Shown piece after piece: positions 6,173 through 12,622 of a stretch of DNA of 13,544 nt (within the stretch, counting starts at the first letter, position 1; each line of letters begins with the position of its first letter). The position numbers were made by a program, and so were the translations under genes. This stretch comes from Prevotellaceae bacterium (GTDB taxonomy: Bacteria > Bacteroidota > Bacteroidia > Bacteroidales > Bacteroidaceae): assembly GCA_022508635.1 (NCBI GenBank), contig JAFLUV010000045.1:1-13544 (forward strand). Reading direction: 5' to 3'. Under the pieces are notes generated by a model. The model did not search any database. It was not told the origin of the DNA and saw only the letters and a list, made by a program, of their open reading frames with translations.

Positions 6173-7834
6173 TTAGTACTTGAATGAACTTCCTCCTGCG
6201 AACTCACGCAATAAACTTGTAGGTGGCACTTGGCCGTCGGGAATGCTACGGAAACAAGATAGGAAGCTGCGTAGACGTGTTGCCTCGGCATACTCGACAT
6301 TGCGTTCTGGTACTTGCTCCAGGATGAGAAGCACACGGTCACGCATTACGCCCAACTCATAGAGCAAGACACTATTAAAGGTTGCATCAGCAAGTTCCCG
6401 GAAAGGCAGTATCCATTTTTCCTCACCGGTTTTGACACTTGCGGCACGCTTAATGGTTTCTACTGCAGAGTAACCGCGGAATTTATAGTCACGCAAAATG
6501 CGACGAAGCAAACGGATATCGTCCGTCGGAATATGATTATGGTCGTCTAAGCGAATAGCCGTAATGGGCGATACGTAGATACGGTATTTTTTCTCTTCTG
6601 GTATCTGGTTTGTAAAGATGGGATTAAGGGCATGATTCCCCTCAAGGAGGATTACGTCGTCCTGTCCTATCCGGAGCTTCTTCCCCTCGAAAACACGTTC
6701 ACCAGAAGGAAAGTCATAACGCGGCAACTCGACCTCTTCGCCTCGTAATAAGGCATTCATCTGCACATTGAAGAAGTCTATGTCAACGGCCTCTATACAC
6801 TCAAAGTCATATTCTCCGTTAGCATCGCGAGGAGTATCCACCCGATTGACAAAATAGTTGTCCGTACTGATGATATGCGGACGCAGACCACAAGCCATAA
6901 GAAGAATAGCAAGCCGTTTCGCTGTGGTTGTCTTACCGCTGCTGCTAGGACCTGCCAACAGTACGATGCGGGATCCACGCTCTGCAATCTCGTTGGCAAT
7001 ACCTACAAGTTTCTTTTCTTGCAGAGCCTCACTGACATTGATAAGGTCAGTAGCATGACCTGTTTGGATTGCCGCATTGAGCTCGCCCACTGTACGCACA
7101 CCCAATATGTCCTGCCAACGGCGATGCTCCTGAATAACACCGAACAGTTTCTGCTGCTCGGTCATCTCCTCCAATCGCCACGGCTCTTTCATTGAGGGGA
7201 TACGTAGAAGGAGACCATCGCAGAACCTGACAAGGTCAAACAGATGCACCTGCCCAGTACGAGTAAGCAGACAGCCATAGAAGTAGTCAACAGTTTCGCC
7301 AAGCTTATAATAATATGTATAGAGGCTGTCTTGGCTCTCCAAAAGTTGCACCTTACTGGTCATACCATGCTGCCTGAACATTTCAATAGCCTCTTCTATT
7401 GGGCACTGAATACGATGGATAGGCATGTCTGCAGCGATGATTTCCTGCATACGCTGCCTAATGAGATGCACGTCCTCATCCCCGACAACCCGTCCTATGC
7501 GTAGTTCGCAATAGTATCCCCGAGACACAACATCCCCGATAATCAACTGTGCACCAGGGAACGTATCTTCGACCGCCTTAGCAAGAATAAAAAAGAGCGA
7601 ACGCGTGTAGGTACGCATCCCGCCAGGAGAGGCAATCGATAAAAACTCCACGTCCTTGTTGTTATAGAAGCGGTAGTTCATGCCTTGCACCTTATTATTG
7701 ACATAGGCAGCCACAGGACCGTATTCCATCATAAGATCTGCCTGTGCGTAGACATCATAAAGTGAACTGCCGAAAGGCACGTTTATTGACTTTTCCCCAT
7801 TATTGCGGCAGCGAATACTAAGTTCGTTTGGCAT
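6173..7834 (-). CDS. Nucleoside (uridine) kinase with TGS-like and ThrRS-like N-terminal domains
   Basis: The 553-residue protein joins three parts. A TGS-like beta-grasp domain spans about 1-65. A region like the threonyl-tRNA synthetase second additional domain spans about 70-220. A P-loop kinase spans about 285-500. The kinase part shows Walker A GPSSSGKT (295-302, Lys301), the STDNYF segment with Asp325, the RYDF motif, LLEGNHAL near 397-403 and the arginine-rich lid IRLLRRILRD at 440-449. These are features of uridine kinase/phosphoribulokinase proteins, which phosphorylate nucleosides with a nucleotide donor in the cytoplasm. In the ThrRS-like part the HxxxH metal site is replaced by Tyr76 and Leu80, so editing activity is not expected. 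This fusion is common in Bacteroidetes. The true substrate is not evident from sequence. Confidence 0.9.
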   Translation of the reverse strand: MPNELSIRCRNNGEKSINVPFGSSLYDVYAQADLMMEYGPVAAYVNNKVQGMNYRFYNNKDVEFLSIASPGGMRTYTRSLFFILAKAVEDTFPGAQLIIGDVVSRGYYCELRIGRVVGDEDVHLIRQRMQEIIAADMPIHRIQCPIEEAIEMFRQHGMTSKVQLLESQDSLYTYYYKLGETVDYFYGCLLTRTGQVHLFDLVRFCDGLLLRIPSMKEPWRLEEMTEQQKLFGVIQEHRRWQDILGVRTVGELNAAIQTGHATDLINVSEALQEKKLVGIANEIAERGSRIVLLAGPSSSGKTTTAKRLAILLMACGLRPHIISTDNYFVNRVDTPRDANGEYDFECIEAVDIDFFNVQMNALLRGEEVELPRYDFPSGERVFEGKKLRIGQDDVILLEGNHALNPIFTNQIPEEKKYRIYVSPITAIRLDDHNHIPTDDIRLLRRILRDYKFRGYSAVETIKRAASVKTGEEKWILPFRELADATFNSVLLYELGVMRDRVLLILEQVPERNVEYAEATRLRSFLSCFRSIPDGQVPPTSLLREFAGGSSFKY

Positions 7835-7890
7835 AGTATGTTATTCTATTTGCGTTGTTCTACCTTCTTTTTGAAATGCTTGCAGCTGCT

Positions 7891-7907
7891 ATATCTGTTA
7901 AAGATAT
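7891..7907. repeat. Inverted repeat at the nucleoside kinase transcription start
   Basis: The arms ATATCT (7891-7896) and AGATAT (7902-7907) flank a five-base loop. The repeat lies immediately downstream of the leftward -7 box at 7909-7916, so it overlaps or directly follows the expected start of transcription. It could be an operator or a leader hairpin. The AT-rich arms make chance occurrence possible. Confidence 0.35.
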
Positions 7908-7908
7908 G

Positions 7909-7916
7909 CAAATATA
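7909..7916 (-). promoter_or_regulatory. Promoter -7 box of the nucleoside kinase gene
   Basis: The minus strand reads TATATTTG followed by CA, a perfect TAnnTTTG match. No good -33 box is seen in the expected zone. The predicted leader is about 65-70 bases. A run of nine A residues (7919-7927) lies just upstream of the box. Confidence 0.6.
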
Positions 7917-7960
7917 GTAAAAAAAAAGGAGAGGACGCACGCGGTATGGAGAAAATGTAC

Positions 7961-7968
7961 TAATTTTG
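7961..7968 (+). promoter_or_regulatory. Promoter -7 box of the FKBP operon
   Basis: TAATTTTG followed by CG matches the Bacteroidetes -7 consensus and sits 29 bases before the ATG at 7998. No clear -33 TTTG is present 19-21 bases upstream. It is back to back with the nucleoside kinase promoter. Confidence 0.65.
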
Positions 7969-7997
7969 CGGCACGTTAATCAATAGTATCTCATAAT

Positions 7998-8582
7998 ATG
8001 GATAAAATCAGCTATGCTCTTGGCCTCGGTATCGGCCAGCAACTCAAGAGCATGAACATAGAAAATTTTAGCATTGAAGACTTCGCAAAAAGCGTCAGTG
8101 ACGTGATGGAAGACAAAGAACTTGCATTCTCTCACCGAGAAGCACAGACTATGCTTCAGGACTTTTTTCAGAAGAAACAAAAACAGGAAGCACAGCAGGC
8201 CATCGCTAAGGGCAAAGCCTATTTGGACGAAAATGCAAAGAAAGCCGGCGTGACCGTGACAAAGAGCGGACTGCAATATGAAGTGCTGACCGAGGGGAGC
8301 GGCAAGAGCCCAAAGGCCACCGACACCGTGCGCTGCCACTACGAAGGCCGTCTGCTCGACGGAACCGTTTTCGACAGCAGCTTCGAACGCGGCACTCCTG
8401 CCGACTTTGGATTGAATCAGGTCATTCCCGGATGGACTGAAGGCGTACAGCTCATGAAGGAAGGTGCTAAGTTCCGCTTCACCATACCTTATCTACTCGC
8501 TTATGGCGAACAGGGTGCTGGAGCAAGCATCCCGCCTTTCAGCACACTTGTTTTCGATGTGGAACTCATCAAGGTGCTGTAA
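7998..8582 (+). CDS. Cytoplasmic FKBP-type peptidyl-prolyl isomerase, FklB-like
   Basis: The 194-residue protein has no signal peptide. It has the helical FKBP N-terminal dimerisation region (about 1-85) and a C-terminal FKBP domain (about 90-194). Active-site positions are all present: Tyr115, Phe125-Asp126 in VFDSS, VIPGW at 142-146, Tyr169 in AYG and Phe186 after IPPFSTLV. The layout and length match E. coli FklB (FKBP22). It catalyses cis-trans isomerisation of Xaa-Pro bonds and probably acts as a folding factor in the cytoplasm. It is the first gene of a three-FKBP operon; the next starts 45 bases downstream with no promoter box between. Confidence 0.92.
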   Translation: MDKISYALGLGIGQQLKSMNIENFSIEDFAKSVSDVMEDKELAFSHREAQTMLQDFFQKKQKQEAQQAIAKGKAYLDENAKKAGVTVTKSGLQYEVLTEGSGKSPKATDTVRCHYEGRLLDGTVFDSSFERGTPADFGLNQVIPGWTEGVQLMKEGAKFRFTIPYLLAYGEQGAGASIPPFSTLVFDVELIKVL

Positions 8583-8627
8583 TCAAGAATATCAACAAAC
8601 ATTAAATAATCTTAAACTTACAAGACA

Positions 8628-9494
8628 ATGAAGAAGTTTTCATTTCTCGCAGCCGTTGCACTGGCTGCAATCATGGGAAGTTGCTGTAACGGCGTTCCCA
8701 AGGCTAACCTGAAGGATGACGTTGACACCCTGAGCTACACCATCGGCCTGGCTCAAACACAGGGACTGAAGGACTATCTGACCATGCGCATGGGTGTTGA
8801 CACCACCTACATAGACGAGTTCATCAAGGGTCTGACCGAGGCTGCCAACGCTGGCGACAACAAGAAGAAGGCTGCTTATTATGCTGGTCTGCAGATTGGT
8901 CAGCAGGTAAGCCAGCAAATGATTAAAGGCATCAACTACGAAGTCTTTGGAGACGACAGCACACGAACCATCAGCCTGAAGAACTTCATGGCAGGTTTCG
9001 TGGCAGGCACCACGGGCAATAACGCCCTGATGACCGTCGACGAGGCTGCTGCCACAGCTCAGACAAAGATACAGGAGGTCAAGGCAAATGTCATGGCTGA
9101 AAAGTATGGCGAATGGAAGAAGCAGTGTGAAGATTACATGGCAGAGATAGCCAAGAAGGAAGGCATCCAGGAACTGGGTGACGGCGTGTATTATGAAGTC
9201 ATCACCGAAGGTACAGGCGCCATCCCTACCGACACTAGCCGCGTAAGCGTCAACTACGAGGGCAAACTCCTCAATGACACCATTTTTGATAGCAGCTACG
9301 AACGCAACGAGCCCGCTAAGTTCCGTTGCAGCCAAGTTATCCCCGGATGGACTAAGGCACTGACAAAGATGCCTGTTGGCTCTACCTGGATGGTATACAT
9401 TCCTCAGGAACAGGCTTATGGCGATCGTGAAGCTGGCAAGATTACACCATTCTCCTGCCTTATTTTCAAGATTGAACTTCTGGGCATCGAGTAA
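8628..9494 (+). CDS. FKBP-type peptidyl-prolyl isomerase, lipoprotein
   Basis: The 288-residue protein starts with a lipoprotein signal: Lys-Lys, a hydrophobic core, then MGSC with the probable lipidated Cys19. A helical N-terminal domain (about 30-170) precedes the FKBP domain (about 185-287). Binding-pocket residues are Tyr210, Phe220-Asp221 in IFDSS, VIPGW at 237-241, Tyr264 and Phe280. The loop before the last strand reads ITPFSCLIF, with Cys277 where most FKBPs have Thr, and the Gly-rich loop after AYG is shortened. The protein is probably anchored in the envelope, facing the periplasm or surface; there is no clear acidic surface-export tag right after the cysteine. Its N-terminal domain shares RMGVDTTY and flanking residues with the following gene. 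Confidence 0.9.
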   Translation: MKKFSFLAAVALAAIMGSCCNGVPKANLKDDVDTLSYTIGLAQTQGLKDYLTMRMGVDTTYIDEFIKGLTEAANAGDNKKKAAYYAGLQIGQQVSQQMIKGINYEVFGDDSTRTISLKNFMAGFVAGTTGNNALMTVDEAAATAQTKIQEVKANVMAEKYGEWKKQCEDYMAEIAKKEGIQELGDGVYYEVITEGTGAIPTDTSRVSVNYEGKLLNDTIFDSSYERNEPAKFRCSQVIPGWTKALTKMPVGSTWMVYIPQEQAYGDREAGKITPFSCLIFKIELLGIE

Positions 9495-9500
9495 TTTGCA

Positions 9501-10391
9501 ATGAAGAAACTTATCCTGTTTGCACTCTGTGCCAGCATTTCGCTGTGCGCAGATGCAGCCAAGAAAACTGACAAGAAGAAAAAATCGAAGGAACCTGTTG
9601 AGGTGATTGATACGATAAGCGTTGACTCCTTCAGCTATCACTTCGGTCGTGCCAACGCCAATGGCCTGAAGAATTACTTGGCTCAGCGCATGGGCGTAGA
9701 TACAACCTACGTCATTGACTTCTTGAAAGGCTTTGAGCAGAAAGAGCTCACTGTGGCAGACAAGCGCGAAAAGGCACGTCTGGCAGGCATTGAAATTCGG
9801 CAACAAGTAGAGGAGCAGGTGTATCCCAGTGCTTCAAAGCAAATAAACGATAGCACAGACATCCTCAACAAGGTACTTTTCGTACAAGGTTTCCGCGATG
9901 GTGTCTCTGGCATGAATGCCACCATCTCTATGGACAGTACACAAGCACTGGTCAAGAAGCAGATGGAGTACTACCACCGTGTGAACATGGAAAAGAAGTA
10001 CGGAGACAACCGCATTGCAGGCGAGGAATTCCTCAAGGCCAATGCCAAAAAGGACAGCGTAAAGGTGACACCCAGCGGCTTGCAGTATAAGATACTGACA
10101 GCCGGTACCGGTGAACTACCTAAGAAGGAGGATAAGGTGAAGGTGAACTATGAAGGCCATCTCATTGACGGCACGGAATTCGATAGTTCCTACAAGCGTG
10201 GCAAACCTGTAACCTTTCCTGTTGGACAAGTCATTGCGGGTTGGACTGAAGCTCTCTGCATGATGCCCGTAGGCAGCAAGTGGGAAATTTTCGTGCCCCA
10301 GAACCTCGCTTACGGTGACCGCGAACAAAGCAAGATTCCTCCTTTCTCCTGTCTCATCTTCACCGTCGAGCTCTTGGAGATAGAGAAGTAA
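9501..10391 (+). CDS. Periplasmic FKBP-type peptidyl-prolyl isomerase
   Basis: The 296-residue protein has a type I signal peptide, MKKLILFALC then an Ala-rich site with cleavage near residue 19, followed by a strongly Lys-rich stretch (21-30). The helical dimerisation domain covers about 40-180 and the FKBP domain about 192-295. Pocket residues Tyr217, Phe227-Asp228, VIAGW (244-248), Tyr271 and Phe287 are retained, and the 80s loop reads IPPFSCLIF like its neighbour. It starts six bases after the lipoprotein FKBP stop, so the two are translated from one message. A shared N-terminal motif, RMGVDTTY (63-70), points to a tandem duplication with a changed export signal. The family member type is FkpA/Mip-like. 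Client proteins are unknown. Confidence 0.92.
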   Translation: MKKLILFALCASISLCADAAKKTDKKKKSKEPVEVIDTISVDSFSYHFGRANANGLKNYLAQRMGVDTTYVIDFLKGFEQKELTVADKREKARLAGIEIRQQVEEQVYPSASKQINDSTDILNKVLFVQGFRDGVSGMNATISMDSTQALVKKQMEYYHRVNMEKKYGDNRIAGEEFLKANAKKDSVKVTPSGLQYKILTAGTGELPKKEDKVKVNYEGHLIDGTEFDSSYKRGKPVTFPVGQVIAGWTEALCMMPVGSKWEIFVPQNLAYGDREQSKIPPFSCLIFTVELLEIEK

Positions 10392-10408
10392 GCAGATTGT
10401 AGCTTTCC

Positions 10409-10425
10409 TCCGTCCTTTTGACGGA
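10409..10425 (+). repeat. Hairpin after the FKBP operon
   Basis: TCCGTC and GACGGA pair across a five-base CTTTT loop, 18 bases after the last FKBP stop codon. It lacks a following U run, so it is not a terminator on its own. It may stabilise the 3' end of the message ahead of the true terminator. Confidence 0.4.
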
Positions 10426-10445
10426 ACAAGGGAAGGACATAACAT

Positions 10446-10486
10446 AGCCGAAGGCAGACTGAAATGGTTTGCCTTCGGCTGTTTTT
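10446..10486 (+). terminator. Rho-independent terminator of the FKBP operon
   Basis: An 11-base perfect stem, AGCCGAAGGCA (10446-10456) with TGCCTTCGGCT (10470-10480), encloses a 13-base loop and is followed by GTTTTT. It ends the FKBP operon cleanly and separates it from the SusD gene. Confidence 0.9.
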
Positions 10487-10662
10487 ATGATCTTTGGTAT
10501 CGTGTCTGATTTTGCTCCGAAACAGAGTCGTCCGAAACATTTAAGTGTTACCAAAGTTTTAGCCAAGTTTTCGGAACTTATACTTAATTCTTTCTAAGGT
10601 ATCTACCAAGGAAGCAAATCGAAACTCGCAACTTAATTATTTTTAGTTAGTTTTAAGTTTAC

Positions 10663-10723
10663 TGTAAAAGACGATTTACATACGGGCGATGTAGGACAAA
10701 CTTGTCTGGTATATGCGGATACC
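10663..10723. repeat. Cluster of short inverted repeats, candidate operator region
   Basis: Four perfect short inverted repeats lie head to tail. They are TGTAAA-N6-TTTACA (10663-10680), TACAT-N7-ATGTA (10677-10693), GACAA-N2-TTGTC (10695-10706) and GGTAT-N6-ATACC (10708-10723). They end about 35 bases before the -33 element of the SusD promoter. The first has the N6-spaced symmetry typical of CRP/FNR-family sites. Function is inferred from position only. Confidence 0.4.
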
Positions 10724-10758
10724 AAAAACAGGGTACTTAATTTACATAAAATGTGCGA

Positions 10759-10789
10759 TTGTGGCATTTATTTTCTCGCCGTACCTTTG
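10759..10789 (+). promoter_or_regulatory. Promoter of the susD-like gene
   Basis: TTG at 10759-10761 and TACCTTTG at 10782-10789 are spaced by 20 bases, a well-formed Bacteroidetes -33/-7 pair. Transcription should start near 10796, leaving a leader of about 100 bases. The gene therefore has its own promoter and does not depend on an upstream SusC gene. Confidence 0.8.
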
Positions 10790-10819
10790 CACCCGGAAAT
10801 CAAAACAATAAATACTGCC

Positions 10820-10854
10820 ACTAAAAACAACAGGCAGGTCAACTAAAAACAACA
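10820..10854 (+). repeat. Direct repeat in the susD leader
   Basis: The 13-base unit ACTAAAAACAACA occurs at 10820-10832 and 10842-10854, in the untranslated leader. The unit is A-rich and unstructured; it may help ribosome loading, as A-rich leaders do in Bacteroidetes. Confidence 0.5.
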
Positions 10855-10886
10855 AGTAAATTCACTAATGTTTAATTTAAGGTAAT

Positions 10887-10892
10887 AGGAGA
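10887..10892 (+). promoter_or_regulatory. Ribosome binding site of the susD-like gene
   Basis: AGGAGA lies seven bases before the ATG at 10900. It is a clear Shine-Dalgarno match, unusual among the genes here, and supports this start. Confidence 0.55.
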
Positions 10893-10899
10893 TTTTATT

Positions 10900-12570
10900 A
10901 TGAAAAAGAAGAATTTGATTTTCGCTGCATTTTGGGCAGCCGTCTTTTCTGTAAGTTTCACAGCTTGTTCGGACGATCCCGAAACCAATCCCGCACCTGG
11001 AGGCGGCGACGATACGCAGTTAACCGACAAAAACGTGGTAGCAGACGATGCCAGCGCACTGGCATTGGTAAACGGTGTCTATAGCCACTGGCAACCACTT
11101 TCATCGTCATTCTCGTTCATCATTGAACTTAACTCCAACAAGCTCATATCGTTTGAGGGTGAGGAAAGCAAGGAAGGACCGCTGAACAGCCGCTTCGAGC
11201 AAGGCCCGGACACATGGTATCAGGTGAAGGTCTTCAACCACCTGCTTCTCAGTATAGCACAGGCAAACGAAGCCATCACCACCATCAACAATTCATTGGC
11301 GCAGAACAAAGTCTCACAAGCCGGCTATAACGCTGCCGTGGGCAAGGCCAAGTTCCTGCGTGCACTTGCCAATCTGAAGCTGGCGCAGCTGTGGGGCGAA
11401 ATTCCCATCTTCACGGAAAACGGCGGCTCTACCACCGAGCGCAAGCCAATCGACGAGGTATTCGCCCAGATTATCAGTGACCTGACCGATGCCGAGACAT
11501 TGCTGCTCAACTACAACGGCGACCCTCGCGTTCCTTCGAAACAGGCAGCACAGGGCATACTCGCACGCACATATTTGGTATGGGGCGACAATCCTTTGTC
11601 GGAGGCTGAGGTGCAGGCGATTGCCGACTCGCAGGAAGACCCTGTATTCAGCAAGACGGACGCAAGGCTGGAGAAAGCCATAGAGTATGCTGACAAAGTT
11701 ATCGACAGCGGCCTGCTTGCGCTTGATCCCGAATACGAGAAGCTCTTCGGCCGTGAGTACGAGTCGAACAAGCGCGGCACCAACGAGCATCTGTTCACCA
11801 TTGCACACGACGGCGACAAGCTGGACGCACAAGGCAACCACCAGACGCATTGCTCGTGGACGTTCCCCTTCCAGAATGGCGAAAACGGCAAGGGCTACAG
11901 ACAGAACCACACCGAGGTGGCAGACGACGACCTGTATGACGACTGGAAAGCGGAACAGCCCGACGACAAGCGCCTGGCGAAGACCTACCTGACGGAGATA
12001 GTAAACCCCGAGACAGGCCTGTTGCACCACTACTATTCGCCCGTATATACTCCCGTCAACGGCAAGGGCGTGGATCAGAGCTATGAGAATGCCGAGAACC
12101 TGGAGATTACCCAGAACTCCGTGGACCGCATAGAGATTCGCTATGCCGAGGTGCTGCTCACCAAGGCCGAGGCGTTGGTGCAGCTGGGTCGCAACAGCGA
12201 GGCCGCCGAGCCTTTCAACGAGCTGCGCAAGCGTGCCGGCATCGAAACCGTCGCTGCTCCGACGTTCGACCAGATAAAGCGCGAATGGGACTACGAGTTC
12301 ACCTACGAGCAGTTCTCGCTCTACAACAACCTGCGCTGGAAGGATCTGATTGCATCGGTGCAGAAGGTGGGCAGCTACAAGCACTTTGACGCTCACTGGG
12401 AGCATGGCGACGTTTCCTACACCACCGAGCAGCGTGCCTTCTTCGAGAAGGTTCACAATCACCTGCTGGCTAAATACAATAATGTAAGAGGTCGCCACTA
12501 CCGTCAGCCCATTCCTACGGGTCTGTCGGGCGAGGAACTTGGCATTGCGCCGCAAAATCCCGGCTATTGA
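10900..12570 (+). CDS. RagB/SusD family surface lipoprotein without adjacent SusC
   Basis: The 556-residue protein has a lipoprotein signal ending in FTAC (Cys23) followed by SDDPE, an acidic tag that directs Bacteroidetes lipoproteins to the cell surface. SusD-family hallmarks follow: the helical KFLRALANLKLAQLWGEIPI segment (151-170), the TPR-like IRYAEVLLTKAEAL (413-426), and the NELRKRAG segment (440-447). The conserved C-terminus QNPGY ends at 556. SusD proteins cap a TonB-dependent SusC transporter and bind glycans or other nutrients at the surface. No SusC gene is upstream, and a symporter gene follows instead. The ligand cannot be told from sequence. Confidence 0.93.
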   Translation: MKKKNLIFAAFWAAVFSVSFTACSDDPETNPAPGGGDDTQLTDKNVVADDASALALVNGVYSHWQPLSSSFSFIIELNSNKLISFEGEESKEGPLNSRFEQGPDTWYQVKVFNHLLLSIAQANEAITTINNSLAQNKVSQAGYNAAVGKAKFLRALANLKLAQLWGEIPIFTENGGSTTERKPIDEVFAQIISDLTDAETLLLNYNGDPRVPSKQAAQGILARTYLVWGDNPLSEAEVQAIADSQEDPVFSKTDARLEKAIEYADKVIDSGLLALDPEYEKLFGREYESNKRGTNEHLFTIAHDGDKLDAQGNHQTHCSWTFPFQNGENGKGYRQNHTEVADDDLYDDWKAEQPDDKRLAKTYLTEIVNPETGLLHHYYSPVYTPVNGKGVDQSYENAENLEITQNSVDRIEIRYAEVLLTKAEALVQLGRNSEAAEPFNELRKRAGIETVAAPTFDQIKREWDYEFTYEQFSLYNNLRWKDLIASVQKVGSYKHFDAHWEHGDVSYTTEQRAFFEKVHNHLLAKYNNVRGRHYRQPIPTGLSGEELGIAPQNPGY

Positions 12571-12622
12571 CATACGATAGCGAAGATACTCCGCGTTATT
12601 GTTGCAAGAATCAGATGACGGT

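Larger units (their letters stand above)
10487..10899 (+). other. Long intergenic region upstream of the susD-like gene
   Basis: This stretch of more than 400 bases holds no convincing gene. The left half (10487-10660) is AT-rich with two copies of CCGAAAC near 10518 and 10532 and two related CCAAnGTTTT copies near 10552 and 10563. A cluster of inverted repeats (10663-10723), the promoter (10759-10789) and an A-rich leader of about 100 bases follow. Its length suggests regulated expression of the SusD gene. Confidence 0.6.

Noticed and set aside
7919..7927. Nine-A run between divergent promoters as a phase-variable tract
   Set aside because: It lies upstream of the leftward -7 box in AT-rich sequence where A-tracts are common; nothing suggests switching.
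8640..9806. Long minus-strand open frame across the lipoprotein and periplasmic FKBP genes
   Set aside because: It lies opposite two clear FKBP genes and shows no recognisable protein; it reflects codon bias.
10487..10500. Possible -7 box GATCTTTG after the FKBP terminator
   Set aside because: It lacks the TA of TAnnTTTG and no gene follows at a suitable distance.
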